A stretch of 64,000 nt of DNA. Source: Cinnamomum chago (taxonomy: Eukaryota > Streptophyta > Magnoliopsida > Laurales > Lauraceae). A model generated the notes under the pieces. The model saw only the letters and a program-made list of their open reading frames with translations. It ran no database searches and was not told where the DNA came from. Positions within the stretch are counted from its first letter, which is position 1, and each line of letters opens with the position of its first letter. The translations under genes were made by a program, and so were the position numbers. The stretch covers positions 79,569,422-79,633,421 of the forward strand of contig CP142456.1 in assembly GCA_038049695.1 (NCBI GenBank). The letters are read 5' to 3'. Positions 44,801-55,410 of the stretch are shown piece by piece.

Positions 44801-47800
44801 TATCCAGTTGGCATCACAATAGCCCTCAAGTACAGCTGGATATTTAGAGTAATGTAAACCATAGTTTTGTGTGTATTTTAAATATCTTAAAACCCGAACT
44901 AAGGCCTTCCAGTGGTCTGATCCTGGGTTACTTGTGTATCTACTCAATTTACTAACAGCATATGCAATGTCAGGACGAGTGCAATTCATCACATACATTA
45001 GGCTGCCAATTATTTGAGCATATTCTCGTTGTGATATGCCTTTTCCATTATTCTTGGATAAATGAATACTAATATCTATAGGTGTCCTTGCTGGATTGCT
45101 ATTATCTTGATTATATTTTTTTAGTATACTCTCAATATAGTGTGATTGAGATAATATCAATCCATCTGATGTTTTAGAGATCTTTATCCCGAGTATGACA
45201 TCTGCAACACCTAAATCTTTCATGTCAAACTTATTGTTTAACATTCTCTTGGTAGATTTAATGATATCAGCATTACTACCCATAATGAGCAAATCATCAA
45301 CATATAAACAAATAATGACACAGCCATTGTTAGTGTTCTTGACATATACACATTTGTCACATTCATTGATCTTAAACCCATTTGACATTATCAAGTTGTC
45401 AAATTTCTCATGCCACTGCTTTGGTGCTTGTTTTAATCCATATAGAGATTTGACAAGCTGACAAACTTTCTTAGTTTGACCTGGAACATTAAACCCTTCT
45501 GGTTGTTCCATATATATCTCCTCGTCTAATTCACCATTGAAAAATATTGTCTTTACATCCATTTGATGTATCTCGAGATTGTATATAGCAGCAATTGCTA
45601 TTAACATTCGAATGGATGTTATTCTTGTCACTGGTGAATAAGTATCGAAATAGTCCAAGCCTTCTTTTTGTCTGTACCCTTTAACAACAAGCCTGGCCTT
45701 GTACTTATCGATTGAGCCATCTGCTTTCAACTTTCTCTTGAATATCCACTTGCATCCAAGAGTTTTGCAACCTTGTGGGAGGTCTACAAGTTCCCATGTA
45801 TGGTTTTGCAAAATGGATTCAATTTCACTGTTTATGGCTTCTTTCCAATATGGTGCCGCGGGACTGGACACTGCTTCTCTAAAGCTTTGAGGCGCATCTT
45901 CCAACAGAAATGTTAGAAAATCTGAACCAAACGTTTTTGATGTTCTAGCCCTCTTACTCCGTCTAGGTTTATCAATCTCTTGTTGGTTTTGATTACTGCT
46001 ACTAGCAGTGTCATAAGTTCTTTTATGAGAACTCGTTTCCTTCGATGATTTGTAAGGAAATACATGTTCAAAGAACGATGCATTCCTTGACTCAATAACA
46101 GAGTTCGGATGCATATCGGAAATTTCAGAGTTGTGAATTAGAAACCGATACGCACTACTATTATGAGCATACCCAATGAATACACAGTCTACTGTTTTTG
46201 GTCCTATTTTAACCTTTTTAGGTGTAGGAACGCCACTTTAGCCAAACACCCCCACACTTTTAAGTATTTGTAAGTAGGCATTCTGCCTTTTCACAATTCA
46301 TAGGGGGTTTTATTGGTTTTCTTTTGAGGTATTCGATTGAGAATATAATTTGCAGAGAGGATTGCATCCCCCCACAAATTCTGAGGTAATCCAAAACTTA
46401 TTAACATAGCATTCATCATTTCTTTTAAAGTTCTGTTTTTCCTTTCAGCAACACCATTTTGCTGAGGTGAATAAGGAGCAGTAGTTTGGTGTATAATCCC
46501 ATACTGTGAACAAAATTCACCAAAAGGTGATTCATATTCACCACCTCTATCGCTTCTTATCACCTTAATTTTCTTATCAAGTTGATTCTCAACCTCATTC
46601 TTGTAATATTTGAACATTTCCAAGGCCTCATCTTTACTTCTCAATAAGTAAACATAACAGTATCTTGTGCAGTCATCAATGAATGTAAGAAAATATTTCT
46701 TACCACCTTTAGTTTGAACAAACTTCAGGTCACAAATATCAGAATGAATTAATTGAAGAGGTTCAGAAGTTCTTTCAATAGATTGAAAAGAAGTTCTAGT
46801 AAGTTTAGCTTCTACACATGTTTCACATTTGATATTTGAATCAAAACTACATTTAGGCAAGCATTCCATGTTAATTAATCTACGTAATGCATCATAATTA
46901 ACATGGCCTAATCTACCATGCCACACATTAGAAGACTCAAGCAAATAAGCAGAAGGATTTTTCTTATTACGTACAGTTGTCATTACATTCATTTTGAAGA
47001 GCCAATCGCTCATATACCCTTTTCCCACGTACATCCCAGATTTAGTGAGTACAAACATATCCGACTCAAATACAAGTTTGAAACCCTTCTTACTCGGTAG
47101 TGAGCCTGATACCAGATTCTTACAAATATCAGGTACATGCAGCACATTGTTGAGGGTGAGTTCTTTTCCAGAAGTCATCTTCAATACCACCTGTCCTTGG
47201 CCTTCAACCTTAGAGGTGGCAGAGTTGCCCATGAAGAGTTGTTCTCTAGTTGATGCTTGATAAGTGGAGAACATCTCTTTAATGGAGCAAACATGTCGAG
47301 TGGCCCCTGTGTCCACCCACCATTATCTAGTGTTACCAACCAGATTGACTTCTGAGACCACAGCAGAAACCTTGATGTCTGAAACATCAGTGGAGAGAGT
47401 GTCCAATTCTGTCATGTTGGCCTGCGCAGGTTTCTTACTTGTATTGCCTTTGTCCTTGCGCTTACGACAGTCCTTAGCACGGTGGCCTGGTTTGTCGCAC
47501 ACATAGCATTTCCCTTTGAACTTCTTGTTGTCATTGGGACCTTGTTTTGGACCGTTGGGATTGTTCTTCCTCTTTTTGGGATTCTGCCCATGTTCCACCA
47601 CATTTGCCTTCGCTTCAGTGAAGGTTTTTCCTGCTTTCTTTTCAGAAGCACGATTGTCTTCCTCTATCCTCAATCTTACTATCAGGTCTTCAAGTTTCAT
47701 CTCCTTTCGTTTATGCTTGAGGTAGTTCTTAAAATCCTTCCAAAGTGGTGGCAATTTTTCAATGATTGCTGCCACTTGGAAAGACTCACTAAGAGACATT

Positions 47801-50800
47801 CCTTTTGCATGTATTTCATGGAGGATTACTTGAAGTTCCTGAACTTGATTGATAACCGCTTTGGAATCGTTCATCTTGTAGTCAAGAAATCTGCCAACAA
47901 CGAATTTCTTCATTCCGGCATCTTCAGTCTTGTACTTTTTATCAAGTGAATCTCATAATTCCTTAGCAGTCTTCAATGAACAGTACACATTATATAATGT
48001 GTTGTCTAGTCCATTGAGAATGTAATTTCGACAGAGGAAGTCAGCATCCTTCCAGGCTTCTACAACAGCAACTACTTGCTTGTCTGTTTCGCCTTCTTTC
48101 AAAGCAGGAGCTTCTTTATGGAGGAACCTAGCCAAGTTCAGGGTGGTGAGATAGAACAACATCTTCTGTTGCCATCTCTTGAACTCAGTCCCATTGAATT
48201 TTTCAGGTTTCTCCTCATGGTTCACCATAACAGGGGTAGGGGTAGTGACTGGAGTATTCTTCTCAATACCCATGTCTGTTTTAACATAACAGAAATCACT
48301 TAAAAAGAGTATACTACAGAATTTAAACAACTAATAGTACTGTAAACAGTAACTCAGACTATAGGTAACCTGTAACTGGTTACTGAAGACTGAGGCAAAC
48401 AGAATACAATTTACAGAACAACCTGAAGTTCTGTAACTAAGTGTATATGAAGAATGAAAATCAGTTTTACACTACTAGCTTCAGAAACAGAAGAAGAAGA
48501 AACCAGTAGAAAACTGACACAAACCGAAACCAGAAATACTGAAGTAAACAGAGCACAGAATGTACTCAGAACTTTTAAAGAATTTTTGTCTTAAGATTGT
48601 AAATTCGAGTACAAGTACTTCAGCATTTAAGGAGAGCAGTTTATATTAAAACGAAACTCAACAGCACTTTGTTTTTAATGTAAAAAGAACTTACAGTTTG
48701 AAGGCATGAAAACAGTGCTCTGATGCTGTAGTTAGTAGATCAGAGATTCGCTGATGATCAAGGCTAGTGTTAACACTATGTCCTTAAGACAAAATTCGCC
48801 CCCGCAATGGTGCTTACGAGCTTCAATGGCTTCTGTCTCCCAGGATACAATGATCTGTATCACAACAGTTGCAGCACTACAAACTGTGTGTCTGTCGAAC
48901 CAACTTGTGTATAAATACTCTCTTCTTGACTCAATGCAAGTGCAGCAGCAGCAGTGAAAAATGAATGACCAAAACAGCATGAAACGAGATGAATTTATAG
49001 CCTGCAATCAGGTCTCTTTACAGGGGTTGCAACTCTTAGGACTGGTTGCATCTCTTAGGACTAGGGTCACACCCTTTCATATACGAAAGGGCACACACCT
49101 CTTGGGACACACCCCATTTGAAAAAGGAAATTTTATTTATCAAATAAAATTTCTCCAAAAAATGGGTAGTGGGCTGAGCCAGGCCCAACTCGCGTGTAAA
49201 GCCCAGGCCCAGGCCCAGGCTCGGCCCGATGCGGGGCGGGGCGTGCGTGTGTGGTGGTGACCCTACCTTGATCTAGGTCCTCCCTCCCCCACAAAAGTGG
49301 GGTGCCCCTTGGGGCTCATCTTATACTACCAAGGTAAGTATATTTATACCCAAGGGATGTTTTGCTCCCAAGCAATGTGGGATGCAAGTTTACCACTTCC
49401 TTTTGTTTCCATGTTTAACATGTTCAAGTAGTGGTGTAAATGAGGCAATTTCTCATTCATTTCTTAATGGATTAGAGCAACCCAATACATGTTCTCAATC
49501 TACTCATGGAGTAGATTACATTCCCATGTATTCCCACCAAAAAAGACAAGTGGGTCCCACGTTTATTTTGGCTCAAAAATGACCAAAATAATGGGTCTTT
49601 CTAACCATTTTTCCAACATAAAGTATTTTTGGTTTCATCTTGTATAGACGGCCTAAATAATGACGTGTTTTTGTCTCCAGTTTTATACTTTCCTCTTGTT
49701 GCTTTTGCTTACTGCAGGTCGTCATATGCGTTGTCAAAGTTGGTCCTCTTGCTTGATATTGTTGGAGGTGGAAAGTAATCAATTTTGTATAGAGGGTTTC
49801 CCTACCCTTTTCTCGTGGGGGCTCAGCCCCCTAATCCTCTAGTGAGCAGAGTAAATTTCGGGTGAGGTGGGGGAACCCCCTGGTAAAGGGGAATTGACAT
49901 ATCTAAGTGAAGTAGCACAGCCTTGAGTACTATTTTCATTGAGAATAACCAATCATCATCATTAATCTATGTGTACAACTTTGTTTATCCCATTCAAAGA
50001 TGTGCTTTATACCAACTGATGCTGTGCACTTCATTAAATCATTCCTTGCTCAATACAAATTTCTTCAAGCTGATCTGAACTGTCATGAAATCTTTAATCG
50101 AATAGTCTACCTCGGTTACTAGTGGACTCCATGGGCGACAATTATGCCTCTCTCTGTTTCACAATCTAACTGGTTATTAGGCAATAGATGTATGCTTAAC
50201 ATTGGATTTTGCATTAGAAATTCTCTCTCTCACACACACACATATATGTATGAATATAAGATCAACTAATTCAAGATCCTTGTATATCTATGCAGCGGTG
50301 TATAATATCTGAGCACATCAGCTTGTTGAAAGGGAAGGTGAGATTCTAAACTCTGTAGCCATCAATTTCTGTGAGAAAACATAGCAAACTGAATGAATAA
50401 AAGATGTCCAAGTCGGCCAAAATTGACCTATGAAATGAGCATGGAAAAAACATCTTTATTTTTAAGAATGTTCATTAGTGTTTTCTTTTAAGACTTGTTT
50501 GTACAACAATAGGAATCCAAACTTTAGGGATGACATTTCTCCAACCCCTGGAAATTGATATCCTCTCCATCAAAGAAAATCAATTCGTTTTCTTTTCTCA
50601 CAATGAAAGTGTGTTGCACCATACAATAGAACAATAGGGTACATAGAAAATCAGAATAGTCTTCCTTTTTATTGTGGAATTTCTCATCAAACAAACACGT
50701 CTTTAGTTGCAAATGCACCCCTTTCTTTTTGGCATTTACAAATACACTCGAGTTTTTCACAATCACAAAGACAATTCTTGTTTTTCTTGCATCCTCAAAT

Positions 50801-52468
50801 ACATCTTTCACCAGTTGTCAAAGTGAATTTTAGTTGAAACGACCAAAAAAAGGGGAAAAAAAAAAACCCTCCCTCACTTACTTTTTCAAGAGACAACAAA
50901 AGAAAAGAAGTCGAATAAAAAAATACTCCATTTCAAAAACCACATCTAACTTTTATATAAAAAAAAAAGTTAAAAAATTACTTTTTCATTCCACTAAATG
51001 ACGAAAACTCATGATGCTAAATGAAAAAAGTGAAAAAAGCCACATTCTTATTTTACTAAATGACAAAAGGTCATCACCCCTCTTTATTTTTTGTGTCTTG
51101 ATTTAACCCTTCATCTAGCTTTACTTTAATAGTGAAGTTACTAAACATAAAACCCTTTTACTTTCCCTCTCATCTCTCCTCGTCCTCCTAGTCGTCCCAT
51201 TAATTATGACATTCAAGGTACGCAATTTTTGCAAAACTTGCCTTTCCTTAGACTTAAGACCAATACTATTGTAAAACATGAGTGGGTGGAAGACACGATG
51301 AGCCAAAGGTCCTTACCAAGGCCGGCCCTGAGCAAGGGCAGTAAGTGCCCTTGCCCCGGGCCCGTTTTTCAGGGGGGCATCTTCTCGATGTTGCCAATCC
51401 ACACCGATTTCCAGCCTGTTTATAAAATTAAGGCATCTTCGCAAAATCTGTATCTGTATCTCGTCATTCTTGTGGTGTAAACTGCAATTCGCCCCCTCTT
51501 TTTCTGAACCTCGCCTTCTCCCACATCACTCTCTTTGAGATCTCTCGTCTTGCAGAGGAGTTTTGGAGGTATCTTTTCCCCACGTACTGTCTATTATAGG
51601 GAGATTTTTCTGTGCATTCACCGTGCATGGGGCGATTAGTGAGAAGTAGCATGTGGAGCCCACTTCTGCACTGATCCAAAGTCCAAACCTCCACCACCAA
51701 TGTCACTGAATCCTATGAGTTTGCACCAATTTGAATTGATAGAACTATTGGATGGAGGGTCAATTTGAATTGCACCATAAGTGTTCCAATCCCCCATCTA
51801 GCTTTATTGCTTCTTATTTAAGACTTTTATATTGTCTTCATATATTCTTGCTAGCCAGGCCCGGCCCTGAACAGGGGCTGTAAGTGCCCTTGCCAAGGGC
51901 CCATTTTTCGAGGGGGGAGGGGCCAAAATCCTTCTCCTTCTAGCAGCTACCTTTTATTTTCTTTTCAATCATTTAGTGGGGGTAGGGCTCATCCAATGAA
52001 TTCCATCGTCCTGGGCATCAATAGACCCATCATCAAATCATCTGAGAGTGCTTACTGCATCACTGATTTGAGCATCCTTCAATGGGGCCCACCAATGATA
52101 TTTTATATTTGATGGCTGAAATTCTAAGAAAATCTGGTCGAGCGTTAGGATGATTTGGGGCTTTTTTTTTACAAACAGATCATCAAGCCTTCAGCCCTTC
52201 ACCTGTTCTCCTCATCTGTTAGTGGGGCCCACCAATGATTTTTTATTCCCCATATATGATGCTTAAATTTTGGTCTGATTTCTCTTTCTTCATTTTTTTT
52301 TTCAAATAGTTATACTTGGGCGTCATCAACCCATTGCCAATTTTTCACATCAGTGGGGCCCACCAATGATATTATCATATATGATGGCTGAAGAGGCCTA
52401 ACTTTTACTCTTGCACTGGGCCCTAAAAAATTCAGGACCGGCCCTGGTCCTTACCCCTTTTTCCTTTT

Positions 52469-52508
<40 letters not shown>

Positions 52509-54394
52509 ATTTTACCCTTACAAGGAAATGAGAGAAAATTTGGTGTTACTTTCTCTTCCTTTTTTCCCCTTTTCTTTTAGTGAAAATTAGTGTCACCTTT
52601 TCATCTCCGTATTTGACTTTCATCAGCCACCCCTTTGATTAAGCCGCGATCTTCTATAAACCAATAGAAAAATGTCAAACATGACCAAATAACTAAACTA
52701 TAACTGACTTAGATGATAGAATACCCCAATTATCATCACTAAATTAGCCAAGAGTTTTGACACAATAGAACGTGTTCATATTGCAACTTTAAAGTTGTGG
52801 GTTCAAGTCAAGTTAACCATTAAAAATTAAGTATCATCTCTGAGTTACAATTTAATTTCCTTGTAGCAAAGAGCTCTCCAAGATGAGAATGCGTGCCTGC
52901 AAAGAAAGGTGAGAATCTACATGATTCATACTTCTTGTACACATTAAAAATCTTATACTTTTTACCAGTTATACCCATTTTTTGCTTCTATATTTTGAGG
53001 TTAAGCTGCATGAGACCGACACAAGCTCAAGAAGTTTGGCCAACAATCAACTCGCAATAGATTTCCAAGGTAATCCAGAACCTCACAAAGGAGAAATCAC
53101 TACAATTTTTTTCTCAATTTCTCAAGTTTTCCACCCTTGCATCCTATCTACATACCTTAGATTTTCGTGAAAAACCATGTTGCTAAACACATTTTCAGTT
53201 CTTTATTAGCAACTTAATCTAAACACTAGCCCAATAACCCGTACTTAGCACGGTATCTCCATTGTAAAATAAGTACTCATATATTAAAAACAGTTACCAC
53301 TTTCCATAAGACAAGTTGTATAAAACAAAAATAGAGAAATTAGAACAGAAAGGGAATAGTTACATGAATGAACAATTAAAACATTAATGGTTTGATGAAA
53401 GAAATGAGTGGGTAGTTGCAAAAGTAGTGGAGAGAGAATGTGGAAGCATCACTGTGGGTCAAAATTAAAACTGCCAGTCAAAACTGAATCCAAAAGCACC
53501 ATATCTTAATATAACTTGCACAATAACCCGTGCTCAGCACGGTATCTCCCGACACTACAAAATAAATAATGACATATTAAAAAAAAATTACCTCTTTCCA
53601 TTGGACAAGTTGGATTAATTGGAGAAAAAAATGTTTTGTTACATAGGAACAACCGAAACATGAGTGGTTTGATAGAAAATCAAGTGTGTATAGTTGCATG
53701 AGTAGTTACGTAACCGTCGGTCAAAATTATAACCGACGGTCAAAATTGAAGTCAAAACCTCCTAACTTAATATATTATAATAGAAAAAGTGAACCAATTA
53801 TCTAGAGCAGTGTTTAAATCGATTGGAAAATCCTATTCATTTGGTCGATTGTGTGTCAAGGCCATGGTGTGGACTGGCCCTTTCCCAGAATGGCTTTCCA
53901 GATTCCAGATCCATGCCTGGTGTGTAGTTTTTTTTGCTGTCTTCTGTTTGCTTGGTTGGATTAATGAAAGCTTTCTTTAAGTAAATAAAAACAAAGATTG
54001 TAGGACTTGCAAATGTGGCAAGGATGGAGTTTCGATCAGTACATATTAAGTCTCGGACTGTAACACAGAAAACTGTTATTAGTCTAGTTCCAAAACTTTA
54101 CGTATTTAAAACCATATTTACAATTCTAACATACACACAATCAACCGTATATATACCAAATTAGAATCCATTGAAGAAAGTCCATAACTCAAAGTTTTCA
54201 ATTACAGGAACTGATTGAAATGCCCTTTTATATTTGACACAATGTTTTTGATACATAATAATGTGATTATGGAACAGGAATTGGAAAATCAAGGATGGAT
54301 GGTGTTCCAAATTACACATGATGCAGAAGAAAATCAAGGAAGGATGGGTTCTGAACTTTGTTTGGTGGGTTCAACATTTAAGCCTATGATTTAG
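39407..54394 (+). CDS. MIKC-type MADS-box transcription factor, 8 exons, 214 aa predicted
   Basis: Exons: 39407-39588, 39892-39970, 40895-40956, 41038-41137, 50296-50337, 52867-52908, 53000-53069 and 54327-54394. Lengths 182, 79, 62, 100, 42, 42, 70 and 68 nt follow the MIKC pattern and sum to 645 nt, with phases that agree throughout. Residues 1-60 are the MADS domain ([33 protein letters not shown]) for CArG-box binding and dimerisation. Residues about 61-87 are the I region ([13 protein letters not shown]). Residues about 88-170 are the K domain with [20 protein letters not shown], and a short C-terminal tail ends GSTFKPMI. The protein would act in the nucleus, probably in reproductive development. 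The clade is not certain: the I and K wording resembles the TM8 group from memory, not AP1, SEP or SOC1. Introns 4, 5 and 7 are swollen by transposons. Exons 1-6 are firm; 7 and 8 rest on phase and splice sites. Confidence 0.9.
39618..39683 (+). repeat. Perfect 33-bp tandem duplication in MADS intron 1
   Basis: Two identical copies (39618-39650 and 39651-39683) of a unit beginning TCGAGCAGTGAAAGG sit directly after a (CT)n tract at about 39599-39618. Confidence 0.95.
39892..39970 (+). CDS. MADS gene exon 2 (I region)
   Basis: 79 nt between acceptor TTGATGCAG and donor GTAACT; encodes [18 protein letters not shown] and on to RTIE. Confidence 0.93.
40895..40956 (+). CDS. MADS gene exon 3 (K domain, part 1)
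   Basis: 62 nt, the canonical MIKC length, between acceptor CCATTTTAG and donor GTATGC; encodes [20 protein letters not shown]. Confidence 0.95.
41038..41137 (+). CDS. MADS gene exon 4 (K domain, part 2)
   Basis: 100 nt, canonical, between TTTTTCCTAG and GTAATG; encodes [20 protein letters not shown] and the [10 protein letters not shown] helix end. Confidence 0.95.
42720..43772 (-). repeat. 3' LTR of the intronic Copia element (1053 bp)
   Basis: Bounded TGTAAGTTCG...TTTTTCCAACA in the plus strand. On the element's sense strand, GTATAAATATAC (about 43490-43501) is a TATA candidate. Next to it the sense strand has TGTGGGGGAT, a polypurine tract. Compared with the other LTR it has extra sequence of roughly 18 bp around CCCCTTAGGGACACAC. 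Confidence 0.93.
44343..48273 (-). pseudogene. Copia gag-pol polyprotein with several breaks
   Basis: Order, reading down from 48273: gag (MGIEKN start, [20 protein letters not shown]), a CCHC zinc knuckle ([14 protein letters not shown]), protease ([12 protein letters not shown]), the integrase HHCC finger (HGRLGHVN...CETC), the integrase core ([26 protein letters not shown]), RT ([48 protein letters not shown]) and RNase H ([29 protein letters not shown]). Breaks: Trp-to-TGA at about 47951 and about 46288, TAA at about 47320 just before the protease, and frameshifts near 46230 and 44630. The domain order PR-IN-RT-RH is diagnostic of Copia. Confidence 0.95.
48584..48595 (-). promoter_or_regulatory. 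Candidate self-complementary primer-binding site of the Copia element
   Basis: Two bases inside the 5' LTR the sense (minus) strand reads CTTAAGACAAAA. This is not a tRNA 3'-end complement (no TGG). It is the exact reverse complement of TTTTGTCTTAAG, which is present in the element's own LTR sense strand (plus-strand CTTAAGACAAAA at about 42906-42917 and 48784-48795). A role as primer site is a hypothesis. Confidence 0.45.
48598..49618 (-). repeat. 5' LTR of the intronic Copia element (1021 bp)
   Basis: Same TG...CA bounds as the other copy (TGTAAATTCG...TTCCAACA in the plus strand), followed by the TAAAG target duplication at 49619. Confidence 0.93.
50296..50337 (+). CDS. MADS gene exon 5 (K domain, part 3)
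   Basis: 42 nt, the canonical MIKC length, between ATCTATGCAG and GTGAGA; encodes [14 protein letters not shown], in the position where the family has QLI.E.I..LK.K. It lies beyond the Copia insertion, which shows that the gene spans it. Confidence 0.88.
51317..52446. mobile_element. Non-autonomous hAT element (1130 bp) in MADS intron 5, target duplication GTCCTTAC
   Basis: Ends CAAGGCCGGCCCTGA (left) and, inverted, CAGGGCCGGTCCTGA (right) are terminal inverted repeats. GTCCTTAC flanks both sides (51309-51316 and 52447-52454), the 8-bp hAT signature. A second copy of the left end (CAGGCCCGGCCCTGAACAGG) lies inside at about 51857, so the element is composite or nested. The phrase GTGGGGCCCACCAATGAT occurs several times in the right half. 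No transposase. Confidence 0.88.
52476..52505. repeat. (TA)n microsatellite in MADS intron 5
   Basis: About 30 bp of alternating TA, 360 bp before exon 6. Confidence 0.85.
52867..52908 (+). CDS. MADS gene exon 6 (end of K domain)
   Basis: 42 nt, canonical, between TTCCTTGTAG and GTGAGA; encodes [14 protein letters not shown], a typical K-domain end. Confidence 0.95.
53000..53069 (+). CDS. MADS gene exon 7 (C-terminal region)
   Basis: 70 nt from acceptor TATTTTGAG to donor GTAATC; encodes [20 protein letters not shown] and DFQ. The acceptor could instead be the AAG six bases later without changing the frame. It ends in phase 1. Confidence 0.7.
53225..53784 (-). mobile_element. Two head-to-tail Helitron-like copies in MADS intron 7
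   Basis: On the minus strand the downstream copy (about 53508-53225) ends with hairpin ACCGTGCTAAGTACGGGT, then TATTGGG, then CTAGT. The upstream copy (about 53784-53509) begins TCTATTATAATATATTAAG and ends with hairpin CCGTGCTGAGCACGG and TATTGTG followed by CAAGT. Hairpin plus CTRRT is the Helitron 3' rule. The two copies share order and wording (GGTTTGAT, TAGTTGCA, GGTCAAAATT). No helicase is coded, and the outer flanks are not a clean A/T host dinucleotide. Confidence 0.6.
54327..54394 (+). CDS. MADS gene exon 8 (last coding exon)
   Basis: 68 nt from acceptor ACATGATGCAG to TAG; encodes [20 protein letters not shown] and MI. The phase matches exon 7. An acceptor at 54277 would fit worse because it brings an early TGA in the required phase. 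Confidence 0.65.
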
Positions 54395-55405
54395 CATGGA
54401 GTCCTTTCATATTTTACTGCATGTAAAAATAGAATAAGCTTCAAACATCATCTCAAAGACATGATTGGTTAATGTATGATCTGTAGTTAAGCATTTAGTT
54501 TTATTGAGTACCAAGACTGGCGTACCTTAAACATTAATTACAAGCATGATCTTAAATGAACTAATAGTTTGATAAAAATAAATCTTGGCCCGAGGTGTCC
54601 GTGGACATGGGAGTTAGCTAAATCTCAATCTACTTGGGTCTACTTGTCCGAGTCGAGTTGGTCTTGGTCCTAGGTGAGTCGATTTGTGGGTAAAGGGATG
54701 AAAACAGCCTTGGGTATTCATTTCCCATCTTCATTAGATTTTAACTCCCTAATAAAAGGAAAGGTTATTTGATGCTTACTTTTGGAAATTCACCTTTGAG
54801 CTTCATTTTTAACTAGTTATGGTATAAATCCTACTTGTTCAACTTATATGTATTCTAATGCAAATAAATAGGCCATCAACATATTATTAAAGTGTTTTGA
54901 CAACTAAGGATTGTTCAGTTGGTTGGGAACACATGTGCTACCCAACGAACAATCCTTGGGTATGTCACTCTTCTCACTTTGTAGACTTTCTCTTTCCACT
55001 TGTGTGAGCTCTCATTTCCATTTTATGGGCTTCCTATTCTCACTTGTGTGGGCTCTCTTGGTCCTAACCTCCCTCGGTTGGAGTTTCAAGATTTTTAAAA
55101 AGTACATATGTTTGGACTTGATTTGACTTACTCATCAGGTATTAGTTCTCTTAGTAATTTGGGTTTCGGTCCACCCCAACCACAATCCAAGGTGTATTTA
55201 TCCCTAGATATAACTATCAATAAGTGGGAAGAAGAGAGTAAAAGGGGACTGAAGTTCCTACCTCCACTCTAGTAATTGAAATTAGTTAAATGGTTTGGGT
55301 CCACCCCAAGGTGCAGTATTTATCCCTAGCTATAACTATCAAGTAGGGGGAAGAAGAGAGTACAAGGGGATTGAAAATCCTATCTCCACACTAGTGATTG
55401 AAATG
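54395..55405. other. 3' flank of the MADS gene and intergenic DNA
   Basis: Probable 3' UTR to about 54500, then AT-rich DNA. At about 54750-54880 a partial copy of the MITE at 29761 is visible (CACCTTTGAGCTTCATTTTTAAC, TGTATTCTAATGCAAATAAAT). No gene seen. Confidence 0.45.
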
Positions 55406-55410
55406 AGTTA

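Larger units (their letters stand above)
42720..49618 (-). mobile_element. Full-length Copia retrotransposon in MADS intron 4, target duplication TAAAG
   Basis: Complete structure on the minus strand: 5' LTR 49618-48598, gag-pol 48273 to about 44340, a long 3' non-coding segment, a polypurine tract and the 3' LTR 43772-42720. TAAAG flanks both outer ends exactly (42715-42719 and 49619-49623). The LTRs are about 1.02 and 1.05 kb and very similar, so the insertion is fairly recent. The coding region has three stops and at least two frameshifts, so it is not autonomous now. It has no tRNA-like primer site; see the findings. Confidence 0.95.
41138..50295 (+). other. MADS gene intron 4, 9.16 kb, containing a whole Copia element
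   Basis: GTAATG at the left and ATCTATGCAG at the right border. Without the 6.9-kb Copia element and its target duplication it would be about 2.25 kb. The rest is AT-rich with TA runs near 41573-41596 and 41830-41865 and no other gene. Confidence 0.88.

Noticed and set aside
47482-47949. 155-codon plus-strand frame and many other plus-strand frames between 44 and 49 kb
   Set aside because: Antisense shadows of Copia gag-pol.
54278-54394. Longer last exon of the MADS gene from acceptor GGAACAG
   Set aside because: With the phase left by exon 7 it gives an early TGA after about 14 codons; the acceptor at 54326 gives a clean frame to TAG.
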